DNA of 64,000 bases from Microcebus murinus (GCF_040939455.1 NC_134124.1:31447138-31511137); one strand, 5' to 3'; counted from the stretch's first letter, positions 47,463 through 59,335 are shown. Notes: generated by a model not told the origin, from the sequence alone. Translations and numbers: made by a program.

Positions 47463-47549
47463 ACTTTTCTTTCCCTCAAAAAAAAGTTCATTCACTGAGT
47501 ACATAATGGTGACCCTTTGTTCTCCCCCCACCCGCCCCTCCCCAGCTCC

Positions 47550-48260
47550 GTCCTGAGAGTGCTCCGTCTCAGAGCCACTCTCCGGAGCCAAATTCCAGAG
47601 CCCGGGTTGCTAAGGCCCTGGAAGGAATCAGGTAGAGGCCGTCAGAGGCCCAGCAGACAGACGGCTTCTGTCCCATCCTGCTGGGGATTCAAAGCCACTC
47701 TCGCCCTGTTGGCAGAGGACGGCTGGGCACGGCCCCCTCACAGAGCCCCCAGCCCTCGGACGCGCTCCAGCAAATGGCGGCGGCGGCGTCTCCCCCAGGT
47801 CTGCGGCCGGGGCGGGGCCGCCTCCAGTCCCCGCCTCCCGCTCCCGGGCGCCACCTCGGGCAGGGCCGTGCTGGGGAAGCGCCCTTAGACTCATGCTTCG
47901 GACTAAATCTGAGACCAACCAGTCTTAGCCGACCTGGCAGGCCTGCCCAGGCCTAAGTCCTCGAAAGGAATAGACGGGCTATTTTTAGTGAGGAGACACA
48001 AATGGGGCTTTGTTTTCTCTCTGCGGAGGCTGAAGTGCCCGTGGGGGTGGCGGGAATGGCGGGGGTGTGGAGTCCGCGCCCGCCTCCCTCTCCCCTGCTC
48101 GCTGGCTGGCGGGCACGGTGGGGCCCGGCAAAATCTGCTCTCTCTGAGCGATTCCCCACCCCGGTTATTCTGGGCCCGGGACAGTGCGGCCTGCAGCAGG
48201 TAACCACAGAGGAATGCCTGCGAGCGGCTCCTCGTCCTGAAATAATGGTTTCGTGCTGTT
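47550..48260. promoter_or_regulatory. CpG-rich segment in intron 5, possible internal promoter
   Basis: By eye this stretch is far richer in G+C and CpG than the flanks. It includes GGCGGCGGCG, CGGGGCGGGGCCG (Sp1-type GC boxes near 47810) and a second dense block at 48040-48180. No repeat is recognised in it. A donor-like cagcag|gtaacc lies at 48199/48200. WWC1 is known to use more than one promoter, but I know of none proven in this intron. A promoter, an enhancer or an unmarked CpG-rich intron piece are all possible. Confidence 0.4.
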
Positions 48261-48584
48261 CCCTCAGACGGTGAAACTTCTTTTTCTCCACCTTGGGCGG
48301 AATCCTCAGGCCTAGCCTTTGGCAAAAGCATGAAGCGGTTAAACTGTCTCTGCCCTGGCTGCCTTCCCACACCTCAGCCCCCCTCTCCGGCCGCTCAGCC
48401 CCCAGACCCCGGCTCTGGTTTGATCTGGCCTTCAGAAAACGACATCAAGACCCTTAGCTTTTTTTTTTTTTTTAATCCTTTCCCGCCATCAGAATGCCCC
48501 TATATGTAGGGCTGGGATAAGCCGATGAGCTCTCCGGGCAAGAAGTGTTTGAATCTCTTATATTTGTACAGTAGTTCTTAGTTC

Positions 48585-48740
48585 ACCACAAAATTTTCCA
48601 TCCTTTACCTCATTTGATGTTCCTAAGGACTCCATGAATAGGGACCAAGGCAGATAACATCATCCAGGATTTTTTAGAGGAGGAAACTGAGGCTCTGTGT
48701 GCTAGAGAGACATGCCCAAGGTCATGCGACTAATAGGAGT
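48585..48740 (-). mobile_element. MIR fragment
   Basis: tttacctcatttgatgttcc, gaggaggaaactgaggctct and catgcccaaggtcatgcgac: reversed MIR. Confidence 0.72.
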
Positions 48741-48789
48741 CTGTCCTTTTCTTCACGTGTTCATTAACTCAGCGCATGCTTGTTAAGGA

Positions 48790-48988
48790 CGGTGGTTCCT
48801 GACGGGATGGTTGTGCTCCCTCTCTCCCACGGCACCTTAGGGAATACATGGAGACAGTTTCGGTTGTCACAACTGCAGGCCAGTGATGCTGCTAAACATC
48901 CTATAATGTACTGGACAGTCTACCCTCCACACAACAGAGAATGATCCAGCCCCAAATGTCCATAGTGCTAAGGTTGAGGCTCAGATTA
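48790..48988 (-). mobile_element. MER20, reversed
   Basis: tttcggttgtcacaactgca, atgctgctaaacatcctata and gatccagccccaaatgtcca then agtgctaaggttgag match MER20 in reverse. The Alu at 48990 lies at its end. Confidence 0.78.
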
Positions 48989-48989
48989 A

Positions 48990-49325
48990 GCCAGGCACGG
49001 TGGCTCATGCCCATAATCCTAGCACTCTGGGAGGCCGAGGCAGGAGGATTGCTCAAAGTCAGGAGTTTGAAACCAGCCTGAGCAAGAGCGAGACCCTGTC
49101 TCTACTATAAATGGAAAGAAATTAAGTGGCCAACTAAAAATATATATATAAAAAAAAAATTAGCCGGGCATGGTGGCACATGCCTGTAGTCCCAGCTACT
49201 CGGGAGGCTGAGGCAGGAGGATCGCTTGAGCCCAGGAGTTTGAGGTTGCTGTGAGCCAGGCTGACACCACAGCATTCTAGCCCGGGCAACAGAGTGAGAC
49301 TCTGTCTCAAAAAAAAAAAAAAAAA
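48990..49325 (+). mobile_element. Alu (strepsirrhine type), full length
   Basis: Sense Alu starting gccaggcacggtggctc, with a poly(A) tail. It inserted at the end of an antisense MER20 and is followed directly by a partial Alu. Confidence 0.92.
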
Positions 49326-49327
49326 GA

Positions 49328-49565
<238 letters not shown>

Positions 49566-50011
49566 CTATGCTGGCAACCAAAACAAACGTGTTCAACACT
49601 GCCCCCTGCTCCAAGCCTGCCAGATTCCAGTCAAAGATGCCGCCACATAAGCTTTAAATTATCACACAAAGAAATGACTGCAGTGTCAAAACTACATGCA
49701 GTGTATGTGCAAAGCCCCTGCCCAGGCTGGAGGGCCCGGAGGTGGTGAGGGACGGCCTCCCGTAAGTTGATGTTTAGAGGAGCCTCGACTTCAAGAGCGG
49801 CGTTGCTGCTTGCTCCTGCAGCTGTGGGACACTTGCAGTGTCGCAGGGACCTTCTGGGCCTCACCCCACAAGTGCGACCCAGGGAGGAAGGGTGTGCAGG
49901 ACAGAGGGAGGAGATTTCTTAAGCGACTGAAGTACGATGGTGTGTGCTTTTCCCCTGGCGAATCCCTGTCCCTCACCCTAAGTCTGACCTTCTCCATTAA
50001 CTGTCTCCTAG

Positions 50012-50141
50012 AATCGATAAGAAAATGTCTGATACTCAGGGCAGCTACAAACTGGACGAAGCTCAGGCTGTCTTGAGAGAAACGAAAGCCATCAAGAAGG
50101 CCATCACCTGTGGGGAAAAGGAAAAGCAAGATCTCATTAAG
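50012..50141 (+). CDS. WWC1: WWC1 coding exon 6: helical linker
   Basis: This exon is 130 nt: one base finishing a Lys codon, then 43 codons ([20 protein letters not shown]... to ...KQDLIK). It lies between acceptor tgtctcctag|A and donor AAG|gtacac. It covers human residues of about 198-240. The segment is a charged helix, [18 protein letters not shown], followed by CGEKEKQDL, with no catalytic motif. One change from human as I recall it: Thr for Ala in SDTQG. It is the first exon downstream of the intron-5 CpG-rich segment, so any transcript started there would reach this exon first, entering at the third base of a codon. Confidence 0.97.
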
Positions 50142-50224
50142 GTACACACGTTCCCATCTCAGTTTCTCCTGAGGACCCTGAGTGCCGGCACTCACGTACC
50201 CCGTTGTCGTTACCAGTCTTCTTG

Positions 50225-50400
50225 GGGTTTTGGTTCTGTTTTATAGAGGAGGAAATGGAGGCTCAAAAGCATTCAGTGGCTTTCCTAAGGTCACACAGCT
50301 AGTGTAAACGGCAGAGTTGGGATGGGAGCCGCCTGGCCTAGTCCAAAGACCACAGCCTAGCCACTGGCTTAGCCACCTAGCTTCCTGTTCAAAGAACCAA
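50225..50400 (-). mobile_element. MIR fragment
   Basis: tatagaggaggaaatggagg then ctaaggtcacacagctagtg and ggcagagttgggatggg: reversed MIR just after exon 6. Confidence 0.7.
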
Positions 50401-50884
50401 ATGTAGGGAGGTGGTTTTGACATCAAAATGCGGCGTCTCTATAAGCATTCCATTGTGTGTTCTGAATCTGCACTGGGAACTGAACAAGTTATAACAGCTA
50501 TTACTTAATGTGCCAGGCAGTTGTGACGAGCCCTTTGCAGGCATCATGTCTCACTTACCTCTTGCATCAACTCCAGTTTGTCTCCGTTATGCAGAGACCG
50601 TACATCTCAGGGAGTAAACGGTGGAGCCCATTCTCTTAACCCTGTACAAACCACCTCCCCTCCCAGGAGCCCCCCTGGCCTCTGAGATGTCTTATTGTGG
50701 TTCCCACTGGCAGATTAGGAGTCTGAGACTCAGGGATGCTATAAGTGACTTAGAGAAGGAAGCTGTGTGCTCTAGGACAGCACAGTTTCGAAGCCCCTGC
50801 CCAGAACATCAGCCCAGGGAAAACACTTGGACGAGGCACCTGTGGACAGTGAAGCGGGTTCCTGTTGTGGTTAGCAGTCGAGAG

Positions 50885-51000
50885 CACTGAGTCTTAAGTC
50901 ACATAGACCAGGTCCGAATCCTGGCTCTGTCAGATGTCAGCTTCTCTTCCATAAAATGTGGATAGTCATAGGTCAGGACTGTCAGGATTAGGTAAGGTCA
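50885..51000 (+). mobile_element. MIR fragment
   Basis: gtccgaatcctggctctgtc then cttccataaaatgtggatag: sense MIR. Confidence 0.6.
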
Positions 51001-51019
51001 CGGTAAAGCTGACAGGTAC

Positions 51020-51200
51020 TGAGTATTGACTGTAGTTGCTAGCGTTTCACACTTGTCACCTCATTTAATCAATATGACAGCCCTGTGAGTTAGGATATGT
51101 CATTATTCCCATTTTGCAGGAGAGGAAATTGAGGCACAGAGAGGCTAATCAGCCAGCTCAGAGCACACAGCTAGGAAACAGCAGAGCAGGGCTTCCAGCT
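51020..51200 (-). mobile_element. MIR
   Basis: cacctcatttaatcaatatg, tcccattttgcaggagagga and gagcacacagctaggaaaca: reversed MIR. Confidence 0.75.
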
Positions 51201-51436
51201 CAGTTAGTGTGGCTCTACCCCACAAAGGGCCCAGAGCCTGACACCCGACACAGAGCCTGACACCTGGCGAGGACCTGCTCCCTGCTGCCAGTTCTCCACC
51301 AGGGACCAGTGGGACATCTGGACACACACGGGTTCCTAACGTTAGGGGAGCTCGAGAGGGGGCGTGGCAGACCCGGCGCTCCCTCCCGGGAAGGAGCATC
51401 ACCAACCCTGCCCGACCCTGCCCTCCCTGTCCTCAG

Positions 51437-51583
51437 AGCCTCGCCATGCTGAAGGACAACTTCCGCACCGACAGGGGGTCCCACTCGGACCTGTGGTCCA
51501 GCAGCAGCTCTCTGGAGAGCTCGGGTTTCCCTCTGCCGAAACAGTACCTGGACGTGAGCTCCCAGACGGACATCTCGGGAAGC
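51437..51583 (+). CDS. WWC1: WWC1 coding exon 7: Ser-rich linker with SSQTD motif
   Basis: This exon is 147 nt, exactly 49 codons in phase 0 at both ends, between acceptor ccctgtcctcag|AGC and donor AGC|gtgagt. The product starts [20 protein letters not shown] and runs through a Ser block ([11 protein letters not shown]) to [14 protein letters not shown]. It covers human residues of about 241-289. It is probably disordered and a phosphorylation region between the two coiled coils. SSQTD resembles the QT-type motif bound by dynein light chain (DYNLL1), a reported KIBRA partner; that this is the site is my inference. Two changes from human as I recall it: Asn for Gly in KDNF and Gly for Ser in ESSGF. 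Skipping would keep the frame. Confidence 0.97.
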
Positions 51584-52854
51584 GTGAGTAGGCGGCGCCT
51601 GCTGCGGGGGGTGCGGGGGGGGGGAACAGCAGCCTGGAGACTGCTGCGGGGTGGCAGCTGCCTTCTCCTTTGTCACCTGAGGAGCCGGCCGGCCGGTGGC
51701 TCCCCGAGGGGCTGCTGCTATCTCAGCCCTCTGGAGCTCTGTCCCTTGCAGTCCTCCTGGCCCCAGGAGGATATGACACGATGGTGTGGAGGAAAACCCA
51801 GCGTAGGCAGACGCCACAGCCCTGAGTGTCGCCTGGCCAGGTGTGGCATCTCCAGATGCTGCACAGAAAGCATTTTTAAAGGACAAAGTGTCTTTCTTTA
51901 TTATTATTTTGCAATTTCATTCTGTTTTTCTTTCACCAGCTGGAAAACAGAGGATATTTTCCTCCCGTTGGTCCCAAAACAATGCATGCAGCTTTCAGAC
52001 AGCTGCTTGACTCCAAGTTCCAAAGCTCAGTCCCGTCCTAGTTATTATGAACAGTGGAAATGCTGTCCAGAGGTAGCTCGGGGAAAGCATGAGCATAGGG
52101 CTGACCACGGTGATCCATAACTTCTGGGGTGCTTTTGTCTTCCTAGAGCAGGAGACATTGAATAAATCTGCCTCCCAGCCTCCGTGGCTGAAAGCTATTC
52201 CTGTCTGATTTCCATAGCTGTCTTCCCACTTGTGAAGAGAAGCTATGTCCATGTGTGATCGGGTGAGCCTTGTAGTAGCTTCTTGCTGCTCTTGACAAAC
52301 TAGCATTGCGAAAGGGGCTGTCCCTTCCTTCCCCACACTGCCCATGTGTCCAGCTACAAGCTGCCTGCAGGCTGAAGTATTTGTGAATTAACTGTGTGCC
52401 TCCTTCTGAGTTCTAGGGTCTTCTCCCCGCTCCCCCGGCGTCTCACTTCTGACTGCAGCCTCTCTTGAGTTTTGCAGCAAGCCCCTCCCCGGTGCCCCAG
52501 AATGGCTTTCTTGCGTGTTGGCTGTCCCCGTTTCCTCCTCACCAACTGTCCCCCACGCTTCTGTGGCTTGAATTGGCTCCAAGCCATTTGGAGCTGCAAA
52601 ATGATATTCTGGGCCTCTGGCTTCTGTTTTCAAAGTGGTAGATGTCTGAGTTCGGGGCTGTCCCCACGGCCTGAAGGAAGGAAAGGGCTTTTGCTTAACC
52701 AGCATCCCTGAGATCTGCACAGCTGGCCCTGTCACCGGGGGCTATTCTTGGCTACTGCCCACGCAAGCTGTCAAGTCTCTTGTGAGCTCTTGAAACCCAA
52801 CTCAGCACCGGCCGCAACAGCCGTGTAATTCCCGACTCTGTTCTTCTCCTCCAG
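51584..52854 (+). other. WWC1: WWC1 intron 7
   Basis: This 1.27-kb intron has no repeat I can name. It starts GC-rich just after exon 7 (ten-base G-run near 51612) and becomes average downstream. Confidence 0.75.
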
Positions 52855-52928
52855 TTCGGCACCAGCAGCAACAATCAGTTGGCAGAGAAGGTCAGATTGC
52901 GCCTTCGATACGAAGAGGCTAAGAGAAG
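52855..52928 (+). CDS. WWC1: WWC1 coding exon 8: start of the second coiled coil
   Basis: This exon is 74 nt: 24 codons (FGTSSNNQLAEKVRLRLRYE followed by EAKR) plus two bases of an Arg codon (AG|G). It lies between acceptor ctcctccag|TTC and donor AG|gtaatt. It covers human residues of about 290-313. The basic helix VRLRLRYEEAKR begins the second coiled-coil region. The N-terminal few residues vary: FGTSSNN here against FGINSNN as I recall for human. The spliced codon with exon 9 reads AGG ATT, giving Arg-Ile as expected. Confidence 0.96.
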
Positions 52929-52964
52929 GTAATTAGGGCTTGGGACTAGGGCCGGGATGGTTCC

Positions 52965-53180
52965 TATAATCACAACCACTATTGTACTAATGGAATACCT
53001 GCCCTGCGCCTGGCATTCTGCACACCTCGTCTTGTTTAATCCTCACAAAGATTAGGAAGACAGGGATTATCATCTTTATATTTTAATCCTCTCTAAAATC
53101 CAGAGAGGAGATGATGACCCAGGACATTTCACTGGGTAGAGAATGGAACTATGCTTTGAACCCAGATTTGTTCAACCTCA
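52965..53180 (-). mobile_element. MIR
   Basis: cctggcattctgcacacctc, gtttaatcctcacaaagatt and tgctttgaacccagatttgt: reversed MIR just after exon 8. Confidence 0.65.
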
Positions 53181-53449
53181 AAGCCTAGTTATCTTTCCAC
53201 TTGCCTGTCTTGGTTTCTGCAGCTGAAATTACCCAGTGATCCTGCAAGCAGTTTGGTTTAAGGAGCACAACTGGAGTTTTGGCAACAGGCTACAAAGACT
53301 GTGGGTGCTACCTGCTTCAGGGTCTCCTGTACAACTGGGAGCAAGCGATGCTTTTAAACAATGCAGAGACTGTAGGGATTTAGATGCTCTGTGGCTTCAC
53401 AGAATCTTAAGTAGTTGGGTTCTACTACCACAAAATTGAAATAATAATT

Positions 53450-53700
53450 AAAGCTGACATTTTTAGAACATCTGTTGTACGCCTAAACAGCTTGTTTATT
53501 GTACTAAAACATTTGTACATACATCTTCTTGTTTAATTTTAAAAGCAACCTTATAGCACAGCTTCTATCTTATTATTGCCATGTTAGAGAGGAGGGAAGG
53601 CCCAAGGTGTTTCATGACTTTTCCAGGTGGTAGAGGCAGAATTTGAACCCTGGACAATCTGGCTTCAAGTTCATGATCTTCCTATACACTGAGCCAGCCT
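53450..53700 (-). mobile_element. MIR
   Basis: acatctgttgtacgcctaaa, agcaaccttatagcacagct and gaatttgaaccctggacaat: reversed MIR. Confidence 0.65.
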
Positions 53701-54496
53701 TATTGGGAAAGAACACACTGGGCATTCTGGTGGTGGACAAAGATAGGCACGTTGCATGGATTCCTCTTTAGATGAAGGTGCCCGGCCTGTAGAGTGTGGC
53801 AGTGCCCAGCTCTGCTGCTCTGCCAACTCTAAACAGCAGAACTCTTTGCAGCAATGACAAAAATCTGATGGAAACTAGAGGAAGCAAAAAAAAGGGGGGG
53901 GGGGATTTATTGGCTTATTTAATTCCAAAGTTCTGGGATTACTAGCTTCAGGCATGGCTGGATCCAGGGACTCAAATGATGTTACATAGACTCAGTGGTT
54001 TTGATTTACTCAAAAAAGCCAGTGGGTCTCAAGCCCAGTCATTGTTGCAGGACAGTAGTGGGTGGAGGGAATTGGAATTCTCTGAAGGTCCAGGCATGGA
54101 TCATGTGCCCAATGCTGGAAATGGTCAGCTTTGTGGGAACCAAGTGACTGGTTTCCCAAAGACAAATTGGAGTATTATTAACAAAAGGAGGAGTCAGATA
54201 TTGGTGTGGCAGAAAGAAACAGATGTCCTGTGTACTATTGCAGTGCCCCCTAGGGGCCCAGCAAAACAGCAGGACTCCTGTATTTGGATGGCCACTGTTT
54301 GTCCCTCTGAGGGAGACCACTCTGAACCTTGGATCCACTCCAGAGCTCAGTGTCCTGTGTGTGGTAGAGCCCCTGCCAGGCCTTACCATGCCATTCTGTT
54401 CTCAAACTGCTGGAGAACAAACAACAGTTACAGAGTTGTCCCAAAGCCAATCTTGTGGATTACTGCACACATGGATATGAAAATTGAATAATTAAC

Positions 54497-55050
<554 letters not shown>

Positions 55051-55219
55051 CTACAACCCGTATCTTATCCACCCTTTAAGGATGGGGTGAGGCCAGGGCA
55101 TGAGAGCTGAAAGCATGTTGCAGAGGCCAAGTCCTAAGGGATCACATCATGATTGTTTTTAGATATTTATAGCAATAGTTTTAGTTATACTGTGAGTCTT
55201 ATTTTGGCCCAATGATAAT

Positions 55220-55530
55220 AATACTTAATATCTATATAATACTCGCCAATGTGTAAAGAGCTTTAAGTGCTGTGTTTTCATTTGGTCCTCATAACCCTCC
55301 CTGTAGGATGGGTTATGGATCATCCGCACATTACAGATGAGAGGATATTGAGTCTTAGAAAAATTAAGAGATAGGGCTGCCAGCTCTTTACTTTAACCTT
55401 TATTAAGTGCCTGTGGTATACCAGGCCCTATACTAGAGTCTCATAATACCAAAATGATTTCTTAAAAAATAGTCACTTCCATCAAGGTCAGAGTTAGGAC
55501 TCTAACTAAAGGCCTCTGACCCCAAATCTA
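55220..55530 (-). mobile_element. MIR fragments
   Basis: tttggtcctcataaccctcc then cacattacagatgagaggat: reversed MIR. A second related stretch starts near 55395 (attaagtgcctgtggtatac). Confidence 0.6.
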
Positions 55531-55796
55531 CAGCTGTATACGTAGCATTACCACCTCTCTCTGAATTGAGAACAGATGATCAGTAATTGCAGTCCTAGTG
55601 GGCCAGGACTGCCACTCATTCAGTACCTATTATTATGTGCTGACACCATGAATACATTATTGCTGATTTTCACAACCATTCTGATGGATAAGTAATTGTT
55701 TGTCTTATCTTCACAGCCCCTGGAGTTTGCCCAGTGTTACACACCTAGTAAGCGGTCACACCAGTAATAACAGCAGCAGTAGAAATATTTATTGGG

Positions 55797-56113
55797 GGCC
55801 GGGCGCGGTGGCTCACGCCTGTAATCCTAGCACTCTGGGAGGCCGAGGCGGGTGGATCGCTCAAGGTCAGGAGTTTGAAACCAGCCTGAGCAAGAGCAAG
55901 ACCCCGTCTCTACTAAAAATAGCAATTAATTGGCCAACTAAAAATATATAGAAAAAATTAGCCGCACATGGTGGCCATGCCTGTAGTCCCAGCTACTCGG
56001 GAGGCTGAGGCAGCAGGATCGCTTGAGCCCAGGAGTTTGAGGTTGCTGTGAGCTAGTCTGATGCCATGGCACTCTAGCCTGGGCAACAGAGTAAGACTCT
56101 GTTTAAAAAAAAA
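55797..56113 (+). mobile_element. Alu (strepsirrhine type)
   Basis: Sense Alu; the target sequence aaatatttattgggg is matched imperfectly by aaatgtatttgaggg after the tail. The middle block is shortened (aatagcaattaattgg). Confidence 0.92.
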
Positions 56114-56175
56114 ATGTATTTGAGGGCTTACTATGTGCCAAATACTGTGCTTTGAGGGTTTATAAATTGTGTCAT

Positions 56176-56297
56176 AAAACCTTTGAGCATGGGGCGACTT
56201 CCGGGGCCCCTGCTCTTGGGGCCCCAGAACCTCGTCCATTAAAAAAAATATTAAAAAAAAATAAAAAAAAAAAAAAAAAAAAAAAAACCTTTGAGCA
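56176..56297 (+). mobile_element. Small TSD-flanked poly(A) retroinsertion of unknown source
   Basis: TSD aaaacctttgagca lies at 56176-56189 and 56284-56297. Between them are about 50 bases of GC-rich sequence followed by an A-rich tail of about 40. The insert has GGGGCCCC, a seven-base loop (tgctctt), then GGGGCCCC again, a strong hairpin. The cleavage site (at|aaaa) suits L1 machinery. It is probably a heavily 5'-truncated copy of some RNA; I do not recognise the source. Confidence 0.7.
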
Positions 56298-56706
56298 CAA
56301 CCCCCTGGGGAAGGAAGTTTTGTTATTCCCTTCAGAGAGATGAGCGACTTGCCCAGGGTCACACAACTTGTATTAAGAGGTTATTGCCTGGTGATGAATC
56401 CAAGTCCCTGTGGAACCAGGCTTAGTGTCTCTCAGGACAAGGACATGGCCTTGCTCGTGTCTGTGCCCCATCCCTGCAGAGCCGCCTCCATTGTTGGCAC
56501 ATGGCAGGCACCCCCCCATGTGTGTGTTTAGATAAAAACAGGTTCCTTGCTCCTGACATGCTGTCCAAAAAGAAGACAATAACTGTCACAGATCACTCTG
56601 AGTCTGCCGTGGTTCCTCAGACATTATGACCTTGGACGTGAATTCTGTTTCCCTGTCCCGCAATGCCGCTGGGCACGCCAGTCATGCCTGCCTTCTTGGC
56701 CCCCAG

Positions 56707-56949
56707 GATTGCCAACCTGAAGATCCAGCTGGCCAAGCTCGACAGTGAGGCCTGGCCTGGAGTTCTGGACTCGGAGAGGGACCGGCTGATCCTCATCAAC
56801 GAGAAGGAGGAGCTGCTGAAGGAGATGCGCTTCATCAGCCCCCGGAAGTGGACCCAGGAGGAGGTGGAGCAGCTGGAGGTGGCCCGGAAGCGGCTGGAGA
56901 AGGACCTGCAGGCAGCCCGGGACACCCAGAGCAAGGCGCTGACGGAGAG
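56707..56949 (+). CDS. WWC1: WWC1 coding exon 9: second coiled coil
   Basis: This exon is 243 nt: one base, 80 codons, two bases. It lies between acceptor tggcccccag|G and donor AG|gtgggg. The product starts [20 protein letters not shown] and ends [10 protein letters not shown], human residues of about 315-394. It is strongly helical with heptad Leu and many Glu, Lys and Arg, interrupted by the conserved loop FISPRKWTQ. Two changes from human as I recall it: Glu for Gly in WTQEEV and Val for Met in LEVARK. The donor matches consensus only as AG|GTGGGG, weaker than the other donors here. The exon keeps the frame if skipped. The GC-rich third codon positions are usual for this gene. Confidence 0.97.
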
Positions 56950-57401
56950 GTGGGGCCGGGGCAATTGTTTTCCAACTTGGTGACAGTGATGCACATTTTA
57001 TATTGTGACCTAATACTAGGTTCACCAAACAGCGCACACTCTTTACATCTGACGTCTTCTCTCGCCTTTCTTTTCGGACTGTTCTTTTCGTGTCCACCAG
57101 ATTGATTTCACTATTGCTAAGGCGCTGAAGGTTGCAGTTTGCAAAACACTGGTGTGGATGGGGGTTGCAAACTGGCGTGCTGATGGGGGCCAGGCAGGTC
57201 ATGGAAATGCTAGAGACCCACCTGGAGGTGGCCCTTATCGGACTGGAGTGCACAGACCCCACCGGACTAAAGCAAGAGCAGTCTTCCTGCTCCAGCGAAT
57301 GGGAGTGCTGGCCTTAGGCTGCCAGAGGTCCCTATATTTCAAGCAAAAGGAGTGTTTGGATTTTTAATTTTTAAATATTGGCATCTAAACAAAATTTAAC
57401 A

Positions 57402-57415
57402 ACAACAACAACAAA
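57402..57415. repeat. Short (ACA)n repeat
   Basis: acaacaacaacaac, about five units. Confidence 0.85.
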
Positions 57416-58639
57416 AATACTGTGAGTCAGTTTCATCTGTGGACTTGATAAAGCGTAAAAGCTGCTGGTTTATATTCTTTGGTCCCGACCTCGTAACAGG
57501 CTCTGTCCTTATTTCCTTTGCTGTCCCACTAGCCGGCCCACCCACACTGCACAGAACGCAGCTGCGACCGCAGGGGGTGCCACCACCCCAGCTTCGCACT
57601 CATTCACTCCTCTGTCCATCAGCCAGTGCTTATTCGTTTACTTAAGACACGTTTTGTTGCATATTTTGTGTGTGTAATGCAATCTGAGGGATTCAGAATT
57701 TATAAGACATGGTCCCTTTAAATCAATTCTCTCTAGTTATTTTCTTTTTTTCTTTTTTCTTTTTTTTTCCCTTAGAAGACTTTATTCAACAAGGTCCTTG
57801 CCCTTAAGGAGCTTAGAATTAAAGTTAGTAATTTTCAAATGTTTGTATGTGTGTTTGGGGCCAGGAATGAGCCAGAGAATACCTTTTTTGTATGAAATCA
57901 GAGGCAGAAGCCCAGTTTGTAAAACTGGTAAACGTGCCTGTGGTTCAGCTGAAGCAGCCCCGGGGGCCTAGGCTCCTATGCATGCTCTCTCTGCCACCCT
58001 ATGGTGGGCCTTGAGGGAGCCTTCCCACTCCAAGGCCCCAGCTTGGTGCCAGCCTAGCGACTGAGTATGCCCGTCTTGCACTTGGCCTGATGCTCAAGTG
58101 AGCAGCCCCTGCGTGGCCTCTCTTGGCTTCAGAAACCCCCTTGACTGATCAGTGGTGGGAACCTCTCCCCACCAAGCACTGTATCAGGATTCCTCTGCCG
58201 GGTGTCTACAGTGTACCCATTTCCTCTCCTCCATCCTCCACTGGCAGGAATGGCGATTGGCCCTGCCCCACCACCAGGTAGGCAGAAGAAGGAGGAAAAG
58301 GATAGAGCTTGAATAATTGGAGTTTTGCAGCCTTTGGAAGCACCTGCTAGAAGTCACCTGGAGCACCAAGACTCTGTCCTGCTTTCCCTGGGGAGTGATG
58401 TTATTTGAGAAACTGCTATTTGTCATTTTGCTTAAAGTTAGTTTCCAAGAACCTGTTGATGATGTTAATTAAGTATTTACTATAATTACATTGAATACCT
58501 ATACAGTCTGAAGGCAGGCCATTGGACTACAGTATGAATTGAGGCTCTCTGCTATAAAAATTTTGCCTTCTTGAAAGCAAAATTGGAGGTTGTTCCCTTA
58601 GGGACCCCTAAAACATACGACATGTGAAAGCTAGCATCA

Positions 58640-58795
58640 TGTCCCCAACTCTGTAACCTATATCATCCCATTTAAACCTCCTGGTATCCCTGAGGCCAGT
58701 CCCCATTTTACAGATGAGGAAACTGAGGCTCACCTGACATCACTGAGTGGCAGTGCTGGGATTAGAACCCCCTAGGCTTGCTGGCTCCGGAGCCC
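58640..58795 (-). mobile_element. MIR fragment
   Basis: catcccatttaaacctcctg, cattttacagatgaggaaac and ggcagtgctgggattagaac: reversed MIR. Confidence 0.75.
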
Positions 58796-59297
58796 ATGCT
58801 CACTTCAGGCTGCTGCCCATGCAGGCGGCTTTTCTTGTTGCCTTTGACCCCATCCTTTCAAAGGTCTCATGGCTGCCCTGGCGCAGTGAGTTCACCCAGC
58901 CAGTCCACCGAGGCCAGGGTGTCCCCCCGCCAGCAGGGCTGCGTAAGCAACCTCGAGGGCAGGGTCCCCTGGGCAGGTGCAATAATGGGGGAGCCAGGGG
59001 CACGTGTGCAGGAAGCCACAAGGACCCTAAGTCTGAGGAGGGAGCCCACGGAAACTGGGGTGGGGTACCTTGCTGATGGCTGGGAGCCTCCCACGGCAGA
59101 GAGAGGGGAGCCCAGCCCAGCTGTCGGCGTCCCACCCGCAGGTGTCTGCTTAGAGCGCCACATCTGCCCGTCTGTGCTCCTCCCTCTGGCTCTGGTGTTC
59201 TCCGCCCTTCTCTCCAGGTTTCTTCCTCTCATGCGTGTGCACGCGCATGCGTGCGTGTGTGTCTTTATTTTTAGTGTCTGTTTCCCTCCCTCCCCTG

Positions 59298-59305
<8 letters not shown>

Positions 59306-59334
<29 letters not shown>
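59306..59334. repeat. (CT)n microsatellite
   Basis: ctctctctctctctctctct and on for about 29 bp, after a cgcatgcgtgcgtgtgtg stretch at 59243. Confidence 0.95.

Positions 59335-59335
<1 letters not shown>

Larger units (their letters stand above)
50142..51436 (+). other. WWC1: WWC1 intron 6
   Basis: This 1.30-kb intron holds antisense MIR pieces (50225-50400 and 51020-51200) and a sense MIR piece (50885-51000). No Alu is present. The remainder shows nothing recognisable. Confidence 0.8.

Noticed and set aside
47517..47956. Long open frames over the CpG-rich segment, including one starting MAAAASPP
   Set aside because: GC-rich sequence lacks stops by chance. The frames resemble no protein I know, and joining the short first part to exon 6 would not keep phase.
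56663..56706. In-frame extension upstream of exon 9 with an ATG ([15 protein letters not shown])
   Set aside because: It is intron read-through before a clear acceptor; the KIBRA match begins exactly at 56707.
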